Assembly (NCBI GenBank): GCA_023230585.1
Contig: JALNXB010000064.1
Location: 1-9,964, forward strand
Source of the DNA: a bacterium
GTDB lineage: Bacteria; Ratteibacteria; UBA8468; B48-G9; JAFGKM01
DNA length: 9,964 nucleotides
Direction of reading: 5' to 3'
This document shows positions 1 to 7,386 of the stretch, piece after piece. The notes beneath the pieces were generated by a model that was not told the origin of the DNA, ran no database searches, and saw only the letters and a program-made list of their open reading frames with translations. Each line of letters begins with the position of its first letter. Position 1 is the first letter of the stretch. A program made the translations under genes and the position numbers.

Positions 1-2
1 CT

Positions 3-63
3 ACTCTGAGCCTGTTAAGCCCTTCGGAGACGCTCTTTGTGCAGAAGGGTGAGTTCTCAGAGT
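3..63. repeat. Nested hairpin beside M1 copy C
   Basis: ACTCTGAG at 3-10 pairs perfectly with CTCAGAGT at 56-63, and inside it CCCTTC at 20-25 pairs with GAAGGG at 44-49. It occupies the slot beside M1 that is filled by a different nested hairpin in copy B (9772-9832) and is empty in copy A. The repeat may extend beyond the left window edge. Confidence 0.65.
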
Positions 64-83
64 GCCCGATTGTTGTGTAGAAG

Positions 84-124
84 GTGTATGCGCCGTAGTA
101 CCAGAGTGAATAGACACCACATAC
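84..124. repeat. Dispersed repeat module M1, copy C (41 bp)
   Basis: The 41-bp segment runs from GTGTATG to CATAC and matches 5904-5944 with only a few differences. The ends GTATG (86-90) and CATAC (120-124) can pair, and GGTGT (83-87) can alternatively pair with ACACC (114-118). It starts only 12 bases past the beta-helix gene stop. A run of six T follows it on the plus strand. Confidence 0.8.
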
Positions 125-135
125 TTTTTTGTCCC

Positions 136-3100
136 TTATTTGACAAACTTTATAAACCCAGCGTTTTCCAGCCTCCATACTGAGGACCCTGTTGGTACCC
201 ACGCAACCCAGCACTCTCTTTTCCATACACCAATATTGAAACGTAACTCGCCTGCTTCGTGCGGGTTTATACCTATACTTGAGAACGGTATTTTTGTCTC
301 AGAAGTCCATTCTCCTGTCTCTTTGTTGGCAACAGAAACCCCGTACTCAATAGATTTCTCTATATCTTGAACCTTACTAAACGGCATCGAAAAGCTGTTC
401 ATAACCTCTACATTACCCGTAGAACGAACCCAAAAAATATATATAGGTCCAGTAGGCATATCTTCCATCCACCACCTTGAGCTATGAGGACCTGCTTGGC
501 TTTCTATAGATACCTCAAAGGCAGGGATATGGTCTTTTAACTTTGCAGGCATATCTTCTGTCCAGGGGTCGGGTTCGTGTTTAGTCGCAATATAAAGGTT
601 TTCGTTATCATACGAAAGCCACGCATAACTTTTAGGTCCTTTCTTGCCAAGTTTGGAGTGGTCTCTGTCTATAATCATTGTTTTACTTGGATTGTTAATA
701 TCCTGCCACTCCTTAATATCCAGTTTACCGTCCAATTTTATAGAGTGTTTTATAGGAGTTACCAAATATGTGAGAGGTGGATAAACTCTTTTTACTTCTC
801 CCATAGCCATTTTTATATCACCTATTGGGGTATAACCAGATTTATAGTATTTGCCTATATCTTCTTTTTTTCGGTTTATGGGCCAACTTGCTCTAAGTTT
901 AGTATTACTTACACCTATATTTTTGGTATTTATATTTTCGTACCCTGTAAGTTCGTAAATTTGTGACCCTGGTCTGATGGTAAAATCCATATTTTCAATA
1001 TCTCTAAAATCGGGTTTTTGTCCATCCCAATTATCTTCAAATATAGTTATATCTTTCATTCCTCTACCAAAAGATATAAACTTTCCTTCTGTATTCACGT
1101 TTCTTGTTATTACGCTTCCTTGTATTTTTGCCCATTGAGAAGGGTCGAGTTCAAGCATAGGTAAAAGCGGCGGGTACCTATAACTCCAAGGCGGTAATTT
1201 ATGGTTAACGCTTTTAAGTCTTCGAGATATGTTGTTCATGCTGAAAATGTTTGGACCTGCATCTATATCACGGTTTTTAAAGAAAATACTGGACCTGTCT
1301 CCTTGACCTATTGAATTGTTTGCAGGTTCTATAAAAAGGTTGTTGGTTAAATAGTTGCCCGGCTGGGTGCTTGATATACCAGTAGGAAACTTATAAAATA
1401 TGTTGTTATCAACAACAAGTCCAGCGTTAACTGCATCTATATGTATGGCGTTTAAACCGTGAGTAAGGTTAGGCGAAGAATGGGTGCTTATATGGTGAAA
1501 AAAATTATTCCTTATAACTGTGCCTCTATTCATTAAGGGCCAGTTTGCTCCATATATATAGATAGCACCTATCTCTCTTCCTTCTGTTGGAGCGTCATGA
1601 AGTTCGTTATACTCTATAATATGGTCGTTAGCGTCAAAAAATATTGCCTGATGCGGGCTGTCATGGATAGTGTTATGCCGTACAAGTTGACCTATTCCGT
1701 TAATCTCTACTGCCTGCCGATACCCGCCATCAAACCTGTTAAAACGGTATATATGGTTATTTTCTACAAGGTGTCTGGAAGGTATAAGTTTTGTTCTATC
1801 TCCTCCGTTCAAAGAAACGCCTCCTTCCCCAACATCGTATATATCACAACCAACAACCTTATGTTCCCACCCACTATCAATACAGACAGCCCACTGCCCT
1901 GTATTTCTTATTGTTGATGTTGCAATAATATTGTTGTACCCACCTTTGATATCAAAAGCGCTGTTTCGTCCCCCTTCAAAAACAATATCATAAAACGCTA
2001 TATTAGATACATTATCAAGTTTTACAATAGGTTCTTCGTTTAATGTGCCAATAATTTCGGAGTTCTTAATATCGCCAGGCGGATAAAAATATAACCTACC
2101 ATCTTGCCTGTCTAAATACCATTCTCCCGGCATATCTATCTCGCTTAAAAGGTTATACACAAAATAGGGTTCTTGAGGTGCTATCCTATACCCAACACCG
2201 TAGTTAGGGTCTTTACGGTATGCCCATCTTGGGTCTTCTGCTACATTTATCACCTTTTTATCTGTTTCTATGGAAGTAACTTTCAAATGTTTAAGCACAA
2301 AAGGGACTTTAGGTCCAAGATACCCTTTAAGCCATATTTCTTTTTCGTTCTTCCACCGTTTTGGTCTATCTTCTGAGTAGATAAATTTACCCAACTGGTA
2401 AGGAGTGTTACGAGATACATAATCACCTTTTGGGTTAGGCAACCCCGCAACTCTAAGCCAACTGTCGTTAGGCCATCGTGCAAGTTGCATAATTTTACCG
2501 TTATAAATAAGTTCCATTGCAGATGGACTTGTAGAACCGTAACCTCTATTAACAAGTTTGCCGTAATCGGTTATTCCTGATTCTTTCAAGTTAGCAACAT
2601 ATACCTTACCTTTCGCTTCTTTAGGGAGCATATCCAGTACAGTTTTGTCTGATAATAACCTAAAATCTGTTATAAGTACCCCATTAACTATACGTACATT
2701 CTCTTTAGGGTACCCTCTATAAACAACAGGAAAATCTTTAAGACCAGAATCTTCTTCTGTAAACACCAAAGATTTATCTAAAAAATATGTGCCCTCTCTA
2801 AGATATATTGTTACTCCACCTGAACTTTTTATCTTTTTTACTTCTTCTTGGGCTCGTTGTATAGTGGCAAAAGGTTTTGCTTTGGTTCCACTGTTTTTAT
2901 CGTTCCCTTTTAATGAAACGTATATCGCTTGTTTTGGGCTACTGAGCCACTCAAAAATCTTATCTTGGTTACTTTTTTCTATTTTTCCGTCTGCAAGTCC
3001 TTCAATATTTTCAAGTTTTTCCCTTATATCAAGACGGTTGACATCGTTAGGAAAACTTAATGTTTCCTCCATCTTTAACATTTTCTCGTACATCTTTCTT

Positions 3101-4311
3101 GCGACAGAATATTTACGTTCTACTCTGTATGTATCTGCTATAGATATATCTGCTCTGAAGGTCTGTCTTTTAGTTCTTCCATCTACCTCTTTCACCTGTT
3201 GGTAAAGATTTCTTGCGCTTTGATAATCTTTCTCTTCAAGGCACACCTCTGCCCGCCTAAATAGAGCGTCAACAAGGTAATAGGGTTTAATATCAGGTAT
3301 AGAGGTTATCTCTTTATACACATTATGTGCGTTCTTGTAATCTTTCTCTCTTCTATAACTTTCTGCTATATTGAAAAGCGCAAGATATTTACCTTCATCA
3401 GGGATATCTTTGAGTTTTTCGTATTCAGCCCTTGCCTTTTTGTAGTCGCCTTCTTTTAAAAATAGGTCAGCTCTTTTAAAAACCTCTTCTTTAGATATGC
3501 CTGCCGGTCCTTTGCTTAAATTAGAGACTTCTTCATTTGTCAACACCTTATTATATATAACCACCTCGTCTATATCTAATTTTATAGCCCCCATACCCAT
3601 ACCTGCAAAACCAATTTTGAAAGAGTTTGGGTTGTTTGCCGATATATACTCTTTTTCATACCCTGTTTTTCCAACCAGTTGCCCGTTATGGTATAGTTTC
3701 ATATCTTTACCATCCCAACTAATGACAAGATGTTGCCATACGTTATCTACCATAGGAGTTGTTGCCACAACATTTGCACCTGCTCTATCGCTACCGCCTT
3801 CAGCGCCCAAAGAAAACGTTACACTTGATGTTGGTTCATAAGCAGTAGTCAGCCGCCAGCCAGCCCGAAACCCTTCAACTGAGAAAATGTGTCCTCTGCT
3901 TATCCTACCCTTTGGAGGCGGTTGGCTACCTTCGCCTTGCCTACGAAACCACACCTCAGCAGAAAATTGGTTGTTATCAATATTGTAGGATGCTCCCTGA
4001 TAGTACCCTCTATCAAGCCGTACAGCCTTCTTATCTTTCCATCTACCTTCAACAACCTGTAAATCATCGTAAACAGTTTTTGTTGTTCTATCTGTATATG
4101 GTACAAATTTAAGGTGAGCTTTGTTTGGACTAAAGTCTGTAAGCATAGATTTACTATCTACAATATCTTCAAAAGTGTAGTACCTTACAACATTGATATC
4201 TTCTTTTAGTTTATCTCTTCTTTCAACCCAACTCTTATACCCTTCATCCTGCGCTTTTAATCCAAAAACTAAAACCGCAAAAAACAAGAAAACGTATCTA
4301 ACAATTTTCAT
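136..4311 (-). CDS. Exported multidomain LamG / TPR / right-handed beta-helix / CBM9-like protein (1391 aa)
   Basis: Likely a secreted polysaccharide-binding or polysaccharide-cleaving protein. Residues 1-20 are a signal peptide (basic MKIVR start, hydrophobic run, probable cleavage after LKA at 20). Residues about 42-268 look like a LamG/concanavalin-like domain (YYTFED, WQHLVISWDG, LYHNGQLVG, IDEVVIYNKVLT). Residues about 272-442 contain about four TPR-like helical pairs (KEGDYKKARAEYEKL, EKDYKNAHNVYKEI, EKDYQSARNLYQQV, ERKYSVARKMYEKM). From about 462 a beta-helix domain begins with YVSLKGNDKNSGT and PFATIQRA (469-487), includes PGEWYLDR (728-735), and continues with NN/HN turns to about 1130. 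Residues about 1187-1391 resemble a CBM9/DOMON-type domain (IKLDGKLDIKEW, YDNENLYIA, SETKIPFSSIG). The beta-helix part resembles the broad family that includes GH141-type enzymes, but I cannot assign catalytic residues. The start has a GGAGGT site five bases upstream. The gene lies 47 bp after the ceramidase-like gene, so co-transcription is likely. Domain identities are by eye; activity is unknown. Confidence 0.93.
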   Translation of the reverse strand: MKIVRYVFLFFAVLVFGLKAQDEGYKSWVERRDKLKEDINVVRYYTFEDIVDSKSMLTDFSPNKAHLKFVPYTDRTTKTVYDDLQVVEGRWKDKKAVRLDRGYYQGASYNIDNNQFSAEVWFRRQGEGSQPPPKGRISRGHIFSVEGFRAGWRLTTAYEPTSSVTFSLGAEGGSDRAGANVVATTPMVDNVWQHLVISWDGKDMKLYHNGQLVGKTGYEKEYISANNPNSFKIGFAGMGMGAIKLDIDEVVIYNKVLTNEEVSNLSKGPAGISKEEVFKRADLFLKEGDYKKARAEYEKLKDIPDEGKYLALFNIAESYRREKDYKNAHNVYKEITSIPDIKPYYLVDALFRRAEVCLEEKDYQSARNLYQQVKEVDGRTKRQTFRADISIADTYRVERKYSVARKMYEKMLKMEETLSFPNDVNRLDIREKLENIEGLADGKIEKSNQDKIFEWLSSPKQAIYVSLKGNDKNSGTKAKPFATIQRAQEEVKKIKSSGGVTIYLREGTYFLDKSLVFTEEDSGLKDFPVVYRGYPKENVRIVNGVLITDFRLLSDKTVLDMLPKEAKGKVYVANLKESGITDYGKLVNRGYGSTSPSAMELIYNGKIMQLARWPNDSWLRVAGLPNPKGDYVSRNTPYQLGKFIYSEDRPKRWKNEKEIWLKGYLGPKVPFVLKHLKVTSIETDKKVINVAEDPRWAYRKDPNYGVGYRIAPQEPYFVYNLLSEIDMPGEWYLDRQDGRLYFYPPGDIKNSEIIGTLNEEPIVKLDNVSNIAFYDIVFEGGRNSAFDIKGGYNNIIATSTIRNTGQWAVCIDSGWEHKVVGCDIYDVGEGGVSLNGGDRTKLIPSRHLVENNHIYRFNRFDGGYRQAVEINGIGQLVRHNTIHDSPHQAIFFDANDHIIEYNELHDAPTEGREIGAIYIYGANWPLMNRGTVIRNNFFHHISTHSSPNLTHGLNAIHIDAVNAGLVVDNNIFYKFPTGISSTQPGNYLTNNLFIEPANNSIGQGDRSSIFFKNRDIDAGPNIFSMNNISRRLKSVNHKLPPWSYRYPPLLPMLELDPSQWAKIQGSVITRNVNTEGKFISFGRGMKDITIFEDNWDGQKPDFRDIENMDFTIRPGSQIYELTGYENINTKNIGVSNTKLRASWPINRKKEDIGKYYKSGYTPIGDIKMAMGEVKRVYPPLTYLVTPIKHSIKLDGKLDIKEWQDINNPSKTMIIDRDHSKLGKKGPKSYAWLSYDNENLYIATKHEPDPWTEDMPAKLKDHIPAFEVSIESQAGPHSSRWWMEDMPTGPIYIFWVRSTGNVEVMNSFSMPFSKVQDIEKSIEYGVSVANKETGEWTSETKIPFSSIGINPHEAGELRFNIGVWKRECWVAWVPTGSSVWRLENAGFIKFVK

Positions 4312-4316
4312 ATACT

Positions 4317-4322
4317 ACCTCC
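4317..4322 (-). promoter_or_regulatory. Ribosome binding site of the beta-helix gene
   Basis: GGAGGT on the minus strand, five bases before ATG at 4311. It supports this start and the signal peptide that follows. The 47-bp gap to the ceramidase-like stop shows no convincing promoter or terminator. Confidence 0.85.
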
Positions 4323-4358
4323 ATAGTGGTTTACTAAACTTTTTTCTACAAGGAGTGT

Positions 4359-5657
4359 TTATGAAGTAACGTCCCACATCTCCCACAACATCTCAATGGC
4401 AGAATTGGTCATCATATCAGCTGCTTCTGGTGCAAGCTGTCTACATATAAAAGGAATCTCCCCGTACCCGCCTCGCCTTGCTTGGCTAACAGAAGGAACG
4501 TACCCACCTTCTTTTTCGTCTGTTAACTCAAGCACAAGAGTATTTGGAGTAGGAGAAAACTTTTTTATTTCAAGCCCAAGTGGAGTAAAAATTTCGCCTT
4601 TAAGAGCAACTATTGCTGTATCTCCTAACCTCAAACATTGAACTGGTACTTGTCTTTCTTTAGGTTCAGGGTTCCAGGAATCATACAAATCTATCCAAAC
4701 TTTTTCCATTTCTCCTATCTTAGGATTTCTTCTAAGAGAATCTATAAATTTATCGCTCTCGCTATCTTTTACTGCTCTCGGGATAGGTATATATCTTAAA
4801 CGCCAATCTATAGGTAAAACTTTTATAGGGTTTATCGCTCTTTCCACAGCCATAATAGCCGCACCAGCAATACCTCGCCCTATCTGCTCGTGAGGTAACT
4901 TGGGCATACAATCAACATCACCAGCTGTCCCTTGTAAAAAGAGGCAGGGGACATCAGAGCCGTAAACAGAAGCAATAGTTTTTGCTATATCGCCAGGCCA
5001 TTCTGCCCAAAAAACTTCAGGTCCGCTATTAGGATGACACGCATAGTTTACAGCAAACGCTTTTACTTCCTTATTTTTATCTTTTACACATAACACCTGT
5101 ACTGAATTATCAAGTTCCCCAGAAAAACCTATCCGACCGTCTTTACTTCCATCCATAGGTCTAATATCATATACATCTTGCCCTGTTTTAAGCCTGCATA
5201 ACTTATATATAGAAAAACCTTCTGCGTCTGTTTTCCCTTGGTAAATCTCAGCCTCAAACATAGAATTGTATGCGTCAACAACAGATTTAACAAGGTTATC
5301 GGTAAACTCTTGCACATATTTTGGGTCGGCAGAATAAGGCATCCCTTTAACTGTATCTATTACAGGAGCAGTATGTGTGTGGGTTGAAGAAATAATAACA
5401 GCACCAGCTGGAATACCACAAGCTTTTTCTATTCTTTTCTTAGCTTTAGCCACAATATGTTCTGGTGTCCAGCAAACATCACTAACAACAAAAACTATAT
5501 ATTTACCACCTGCTTCTATTATCATTGATTTTGTGTATAAGCGACTCTTTATCTCTTTGGCTACTCTTCTTTGAAAATATCCGTCTAACTCGGTACCGAG
5601 AGGTGGTGTAATATCTATCTGTGCAACGCCAACCTTGCAATTATTTATTTCGCACAT
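4359..5657 (-). CDS. Neutral/alkaline ceramidase-family metal hydrolase, short cytoplasmic form (432 aa)
   Basis: Member of the neutral/alkaline non-lysosomal ceramidase family (PF04734), zinc amidases that cut the N-acyl bond of ceramide in characterised members. Visible motifs are the N-terminal VGVAQIDITPPLGTELDGY (9-27), STHTHTAP (91-98, His95 a likely metal ligand), NYACHPN (204-210, His208 a likely second ligand), QGTAGDVD (242-249), GE at 354-355 (Glu355 probable ligand) and GGYVP (384-388, Tyr386 probable ligand). These match by pattern the His/His/Glu/Tyr set of the Pseudomonas enzyme; I could not align them. It has no signal peptide and, at 432 residues, lacks the C-terminal immunoglobulin-like domain of full ceramidases (about 650-700 aa). 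That argues against classic extracellular ceramide hydrolysis; a soluble N-acyl or sugar-linked substrate inside the cell is possible. An AGGAGG site six bases before ATG fixes the start. It probably leads a two-gene transcript with the downstream beta-helix gene. Confidence 0.92.
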   Translation of the reverse strand: MCEINNCKVGVAQIDITPPLGTELDGYFQRRVAKEIKSRLYTKSMIIEAGGKYIVFVVSDVCWTPEHIVAKAKKRIEKACGIPAGAVIISSTHTHTAPVIDTVKGMPYSADPKYVQEFTDNLVKSVVDAYNSMFEAEIYQGKTDAEGFSIYKLCRLKTGQDVYDIRPMDGSKDGRIGFSGELDNSVQVLCVKDKNKEVKAFAVNYACHPNSGPEVFWAEWPGDIAKTIASVYGSDVPCLFLQGTAGDVDCMPKLPHEQIGRGIAGAAIMAVERAINPIKVLPIDWRLRYIPIPRAVKDSESDKFIDSLRRNPKIGEMEKVWIDLYDSWNPEPKERQVPVQCLRLGDTAIVALKGEIFTPLGLEIKKFSPTPNTLVLELTDEKEGGYVPSVSQARRGGYGEIPFICRQLAPEAADMMTNSAIEMLWEMWDVTS

Positions 5658-5663
5658 AAGGTC

Positions 5664-5669
5664 CCTCCT
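5664..5669 (-). promoter_or_regulatory. Ribosome binding site of the ceramidase-like gene
   Basis: A full AGGAGG on the minus strand, six bases before ATG at 5657. It is the strongest Shine-Dalgarno of the four genes and supports a start without a signal peptide. Confidence 0.87.
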
Positions 5670-5733
5670 GTTGAGTTTTTCGTTTACCGCATTTGGTTAT
5701 GTGGCGCTTTTTGCCATCATAACGCCCCAATTT

Positions 5734-5820
5734 GTCATCCGAAACTTGTTTCAGGATCTCTAATTTAACTTACGTAACAGGGGGAGTAAAAACGAGATTC
5801 CGGATCAAGTCCGGAATGAC
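5734..5820. repeat. BIME-like paired-hairpin element, copy A (87 bp)
   Basis: Two hairpins face each other. The left is GAAAC-TT-GTTTC (5741-5752 region). The right is ATTCCGGA (5797-5804), loop TCAAG, TCCGGAAT (5810-5817). Their flanks also pair: GTCAT at 5734-5738 with ATGAC at 5816-5820, and ATCTC near 5756-5760 with GAGAT at 5794-5798. Each half is an inverted, diverged copy of one unit of about 27 bp. A second copy lies at 9560-9653. It sits in the spacer upstream of the ceramidase-like gene. Similar palindromes are widespread intergenic repeats in bacterial genomes; no protein coding is suggested. Confidence 0.82.
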
Positions 5821-5850
5821 ATGCAAGGGTAGTTTCTCGTATTTTTCCTT

Positions 5851-5887
5851 GTCTGCTAATTACTCCTCCTCCTACGCTAAAATACAA
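5851..5887. repeat. Dispersed repeat module M2, copy A (37 bp)
   Basis: A 37-bp segment beginning GTCTGCTAATTACTCC and ending CTAAAATACAA. It is identical base for base to 9705-9741. It follows the paired-hairpin element and precedes M1 here, as in the other copy. On the minus strand it carries a GGAGGAGGAG purine run that looks like a ribosome site but has no gene start after it. Confidence 0.85.
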
Positions 5888-5903
5888 AAGACGGAATAGG
5901 GGC

Positions 5904-5944
5904 GTGTATGCACCGTAGTACCAGATTGAGTGGACACCACATAC
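5904..5944. repeat. Dispersed repeat module M1, copy A (41 bp)
   Basis: Matches 84-124 along its whole length. Here the outer stem is extended: GGCG (5901-5904) pairs with CGCC (5944-5947) and TATG (5907-5910) with CATA (5940-5943), with a two-base bulge. It lies 60 bp past the aminotransferase stop; the pyrimidine-rich DNA after it on the plus strand also resembles that after copy B. Confidence 0.8.
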
Positions 5945-6004
5945 GCCTTTCCTTTATGCTTTCCTTTCCAGTGAAAAATATACAAATTGTTTGATAAACC
6001 CAAA

Positions 6005-7297
6005 TTATTTTATTTTACTGATTCTTTCAGGGTCTATCTTGTCAAGGTTATCCAACACTTTGCTATATGCTTCGGCAAGCAGTTTTACTGTTTCAGGTCC
6101 ATTTGGTGCTCTAAGAGGCATATTTATACCTATATGTGTTCTTGAGTGTTTTACAGCGTTTGGGTAATCTTCGGCATTATATTCAACACCTTCACCAGCA
6201 TTATCAATACTCCAAGGGACTCCAAGACCGTAGGCGTTTCTATGTTTAAAGACTGTCATCTCAGGGAGTATCATCCTTTGCCATATAGCAGTCCTAAGCC
6301 CTTCTTTCATTAGAGCTTTATTGACAGCGTCTCTAAAGACTCCAGGGTCACCCTGCCAGCCAATCTTATCCATATCAAGTCTAATAACGTACTCATACCA
6401 GGTATGGTGGTATTCGCCTTCTGGTTCAAAAGGAAGTATAAGACCTTTAGGAGCAAGATGTTTTATCTGTTCGTGAAAGTTTAAAGCGTTTTCTCTTTGA
6501 ACCTTCAGGTTATCTTCAAGTTTTTTCAACTGAGACCTACCGAAAGCTGCTATAATATCATTATTTCTGTACATCCAACCTATCATATAAGCATGATAAT
6601 CACGGTCTTCACCTGGTATTTTTGTTTCTCCAAAAGACCAGACCTGTTTGGCTTTATCATGCATTGCAGGGTCGTCAGTAACAAATAGTCCACCTTCTCC
6701 TGAACATAAACTCTTATTATGTGCCAGACTAAAAGCAGCACAATCGCCAAGAGTACCTACCTTTCTACCTTTATAGAGAGCGCCAACAGACTGGCAAGCA
6801 TCTTCAAGGACCTTAATATTATGTTTTCTTGCTATAGCCATAAGTTTATCCATATCAAGAGATAAACCGTGAAGATGTATAGCTATTATAGCTTTTGTTC
6901 GAGGTGTAATAGCGGATTCAATCTTATCAACATCCATATTTACAGTATCAAAATCTATATCTGCAAAAATAGGGACAGCGCAGTGATGAAGAATACAGGT
7001 AGCGCTTGCAGACCAAGTATAAGCACTTACCAGAACATGGTCACCTGCACCCACTCCACAAGCAACCAATCCCATATGGAGAGCAGCAGTACCACTGTTG
7101 GTGGTAATACAATACTTGTTTCCATTCCACTCGGCAAACTCATCTTGCAAGGCTCTACATTCAGGTCCAAAATTATGAACACCGCTTCTTAAAGCCCTCA
7201 AAACCATATCCTCTTCTTCTTTACCTATATAAGGCCAAGGTTTTATCGCACCTGTAGGAACAGCTGGCTTTCCACCATATATTGCTAATTCGCTCAT
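6005..7297 (-). CDS. DegT/DnrJ/EryC1/StrS-family PLP aminotransferase (430 aa)
   Basis: Fold-type I PLP enzyme of the sugar aminotransferase family, which transfers an amino group, usually from glutamate or glutamine, to a keto sugar or keto cyclitol. Diagnostic features are all present: NSGTAALHMGL (67-77) for phosphate binding, YTW (93-95) with Trp95 placed to stack on the cofactor, EDACQS (165-170) with Asp166 for the pyridine nitrogen, and LAHNKSLCSGEGG (191-203) with Lys195 as the Schiff-base lysine. The C-terminal domain ends with a normal THIGINMPLRAP segment. Length is close to or slightly above family norm. No signal peptide, so cytoplasmic. AAGGAG lies six bases before ATG. Its neighbours are two exported glycan-type proteins and a ceramidase-like hydrolase, so a role in amino-sugar or inositol-type metabolism is a fair inference, but the substrate is not decided by sequence. 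It is separated from both neighbours by more than 200 bp and has its own candidate promoter. Confidence 0.95.
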   Translation of the reverse strand: MSELAIYGGKPAVPTGAIKPWPYIGKEEEDMVLRALRSGVHNFGPECRALQDEFAEWNGNKYCITTNSGTAALHMGLVACGVGAGDHVLVSAYTWSASATCILHHCAVPIFADIDFDTVNMDVDKIESAITPRTKAIIAIHLHGLSLDMDKLMAIARKHNIKVLEDACQSVGALYKGRKVGTLGDCAAFSLAHNKSLCSGEGGLFVTDDPAMHDKAKQVWSFGETKIPGEDRDYHAYMIGWMYRNNDIIAAFGRSQLKKLEDNLKVQRENALNFHEQIKHLAPKGLILPFEPEGEYHHTWYEYVIRLDMDKIGWQGDPGVFRDAVNKALMKEGLRTAIWQRMILPEMTVFKHRNAYGLGVPWSIDNAGEGVEYNAEDYPNAVKHSRTHIGINMPLRAPNGPETVKLLAEAYSKVLDNLDKIDPERISKIK

Positions 7298-7303
7298 TCT
7301 ATT

Positions 7304-7309
7304 CTCCTT
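7304..7309 (-). promoter_or_regulatory. Ribosome binding site of the aminotransferase gene
   Basis: AAGGAG on the minus strand, six bases before ATG at 7297. Confidence 0.85.
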
Positions 7310-7357
7310 AGTTGTGTTTAGATTACTCCAAACAGGTTAATGATAGTTTTAAAAAAC

Positions 7358-7386
7358 ATTCTACTTGATTTTAATCTTTTTAGCAA
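7358..7386 (-). promoter_or_regulatory. Candidate sigma70-type promoter for the aminotransferase gene
   Basis: Minus-strand TTGCTA (plus 7381-7386) and TAGAAT (plus 7358-7363) are separated by exactly 17 bases. They match the sigma70 -35 and -10 consensus at four and five of six positions. Transcription would start near 7350, leaving a leader of about 50 bases before ATG. AT-rich DNA gives such matches by chance, so this is a candidate only. The -35 box sits in the loop and edge of the inverted repeat at 7369-7403. Confidence 0.45.

Larger units (their letters stand above)
5658..6004. other. Repeat-filled intergenic region, 347 bp
   Basis: No gene is seen. From left to right it holds the ceramidase-like Shine-Dalgarno, a small GC hairpin (GGCG at 5703-5706 with CGCC at 5723-5726), the paired-hairpin element, M2, M1 and a pyrimidine-rich stretch running to the aminotransferase stop. 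A separate promoter for the ceramidase-like gene should lie here, but no convincing -35/-10 pair was found. Confidence 0.75.

Noticed and set aside
84..124. Conserved peptide encoded by M1 (minus-strand frames reading CGVYSLWYYGAYT and CGVHSIWYYGAYT, or plus-strand MxRSTR...HHI)
   Set aside because: Differences between the copies fall at all codon positions and in no frame are mainly silent, the frames end at unrelated places, and the third copy lacks the middle. Structure or simple repeat spread explains it better.
577..3841. Several plus-strand frames of 65-138 codons opposite the beta-helix gene
   Set aside because: They lie opposite a strongly supported coding frame with recognisable domains and show no family signatures or good ribosome sites.
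4329..4339. GTTTA-C-TAAAC inverted repeat followed by six T between the two co-oriented genes
   Set aside because: The one-base loop cannot form a hairpin, and the T-run is on the strand opposite to transcription of both genes, so it is not a terminator for them.
5702..5726. Small GC hairpin upstream of the ceramidase-like gene as a riboswitch or attenuator
   Set aside because: Only four base pairs can be formed either way, with no conserved riboswitch core and no T-run. Mentioned only as part of the spacer.
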